NCBI GenBank assembly: GCA_029259675.1
Contig: JAJDES010000056.1
Span: forward strand, 1 to 6,393
Direction: 5' to 3'
Length of the DNA stretch: 6,393 nt
DNA from: Planctomycetota bacterium
GTDB lineage: Bacteria; Planctomycetota; UBA1135; GCA-002686595
In this document: piece by piece, positions 6,300 to 6,393 of the stretch
How the letters are laid out: every line of letters starts with the position of its first letter
How positions within the stretch are numbered: position 1 is the first letter of the stretch
Notes under the pieces: model-generated
What the model was told of the DNA's origin: nothing
Seen by the model: the letters and a program-made list of their open reading frames with translations, nothing else
Database searches by the model: none
Made by a program: the position numbers and the translations under genes

Positions 6300-6393
6300 A
6301 TGAGTGCTTCCCCCTGGATCGTAGACGTCAGCAAAGAAGATTTTGAGCAGGTCGTTCTCCTGAGTTCGAAGGAGAGACCGGTCGTAATCGATT
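6300..6393 (+). CDS. Thioredoxin-domain protein of the CnoX/YbbN type, N-terminal part (cut by window edge)
   Basis: Reading from the ATG at 6300-6302 gives MSASPWIVDVSKEDFEQVV followed by a stretch ending ERPVVID, with 31 complete codons before the window ends. The pattern of a short leader, 'I-x-DV-x-x-x-x-F-x-x-VV', then 'RPVVIDF' is the first beta-alpha-beta unit of a thioredoxin fold and closely resembles the start of CnoX/YbbN, the thioredoxin-TPR co-chaperone that passes clients to DnaK and GroEL. The active-site CxxC or SxxC and the TPR region lie beyond the edge, so plain thioredoxin is an alternative. The gene diverges from the hydrolase operon across about 254 bp. A GGAG near 6276 is about 20 bases upstream of the ATG, too far for a normal ribosome site. 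Confidence 0.75.
   Translation, partial: MSASPWIVDVSKEDFEQVVLLSSKERPVVID

Overview
This is a GC-rich bacterial chromosomal window with ordinary housekeeping genes around one unusual gene. NuoA/NuoB point to a respiring bacterium. The COG0731-like radical SAM relative most resembles forms I associate with deltaproteobacterial lineages (Myxococcota/Desulfobacterota-type), but that placement is recalled from family resemblance and is weak. No mobile element, CRISPR array, rRNA or tRNA gene was found.

Layout. (1) 1-833, minus strand: the start of the complex I operon, nuoA then the 5' part of nuoB, which is cut by the window edge. A candidate promoter lies at 1027-1056. (2) About 1057-2298: more than 1.2 kb with no convincing gene. 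(3) 2299-3006, plus strand: an intact gene for a radical-SAM-fold protein that has lost the CxxxCxxC cluster loop and the SAM-contacting GxGEP motif, so it is probably a pseudoenzyme. It is followed directly by six tandem 13-bp units and, farther on, a GC hairpin with a short T run. (4) 3290-4057, plus strand: an ABC-2-type transporter ATPase with no permease beside it. (5) 4127-6045, minus strand: a probable three-gene operon, read as alpha/beta hydrolase, hotdog acyl-CoA thioesterase, then CPBP-family membrane protein. The first two genes overlap as TGATG, and a perfect hairpin sits before the third. (6) 6300-6393, plus strand: the first 31 codons of a thioredoxin-domain protein of the CnoX/YbbN type, divergent from the hydrolase operon.

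The nuo genes encode the NADH:quinone oxidoreductase entry point to respiration. The hydrolase-thioesterase-CPBP cluster looks co-transcribed and may act on acyl or membrane-associated substrates, but no pathway can be assigned from sequence alone. No start codon in the window has a convincing Shine-Dalgarno sequence. The radical-SAM-like protein without its cofactor motifs is the best candidate for undescribed biology.
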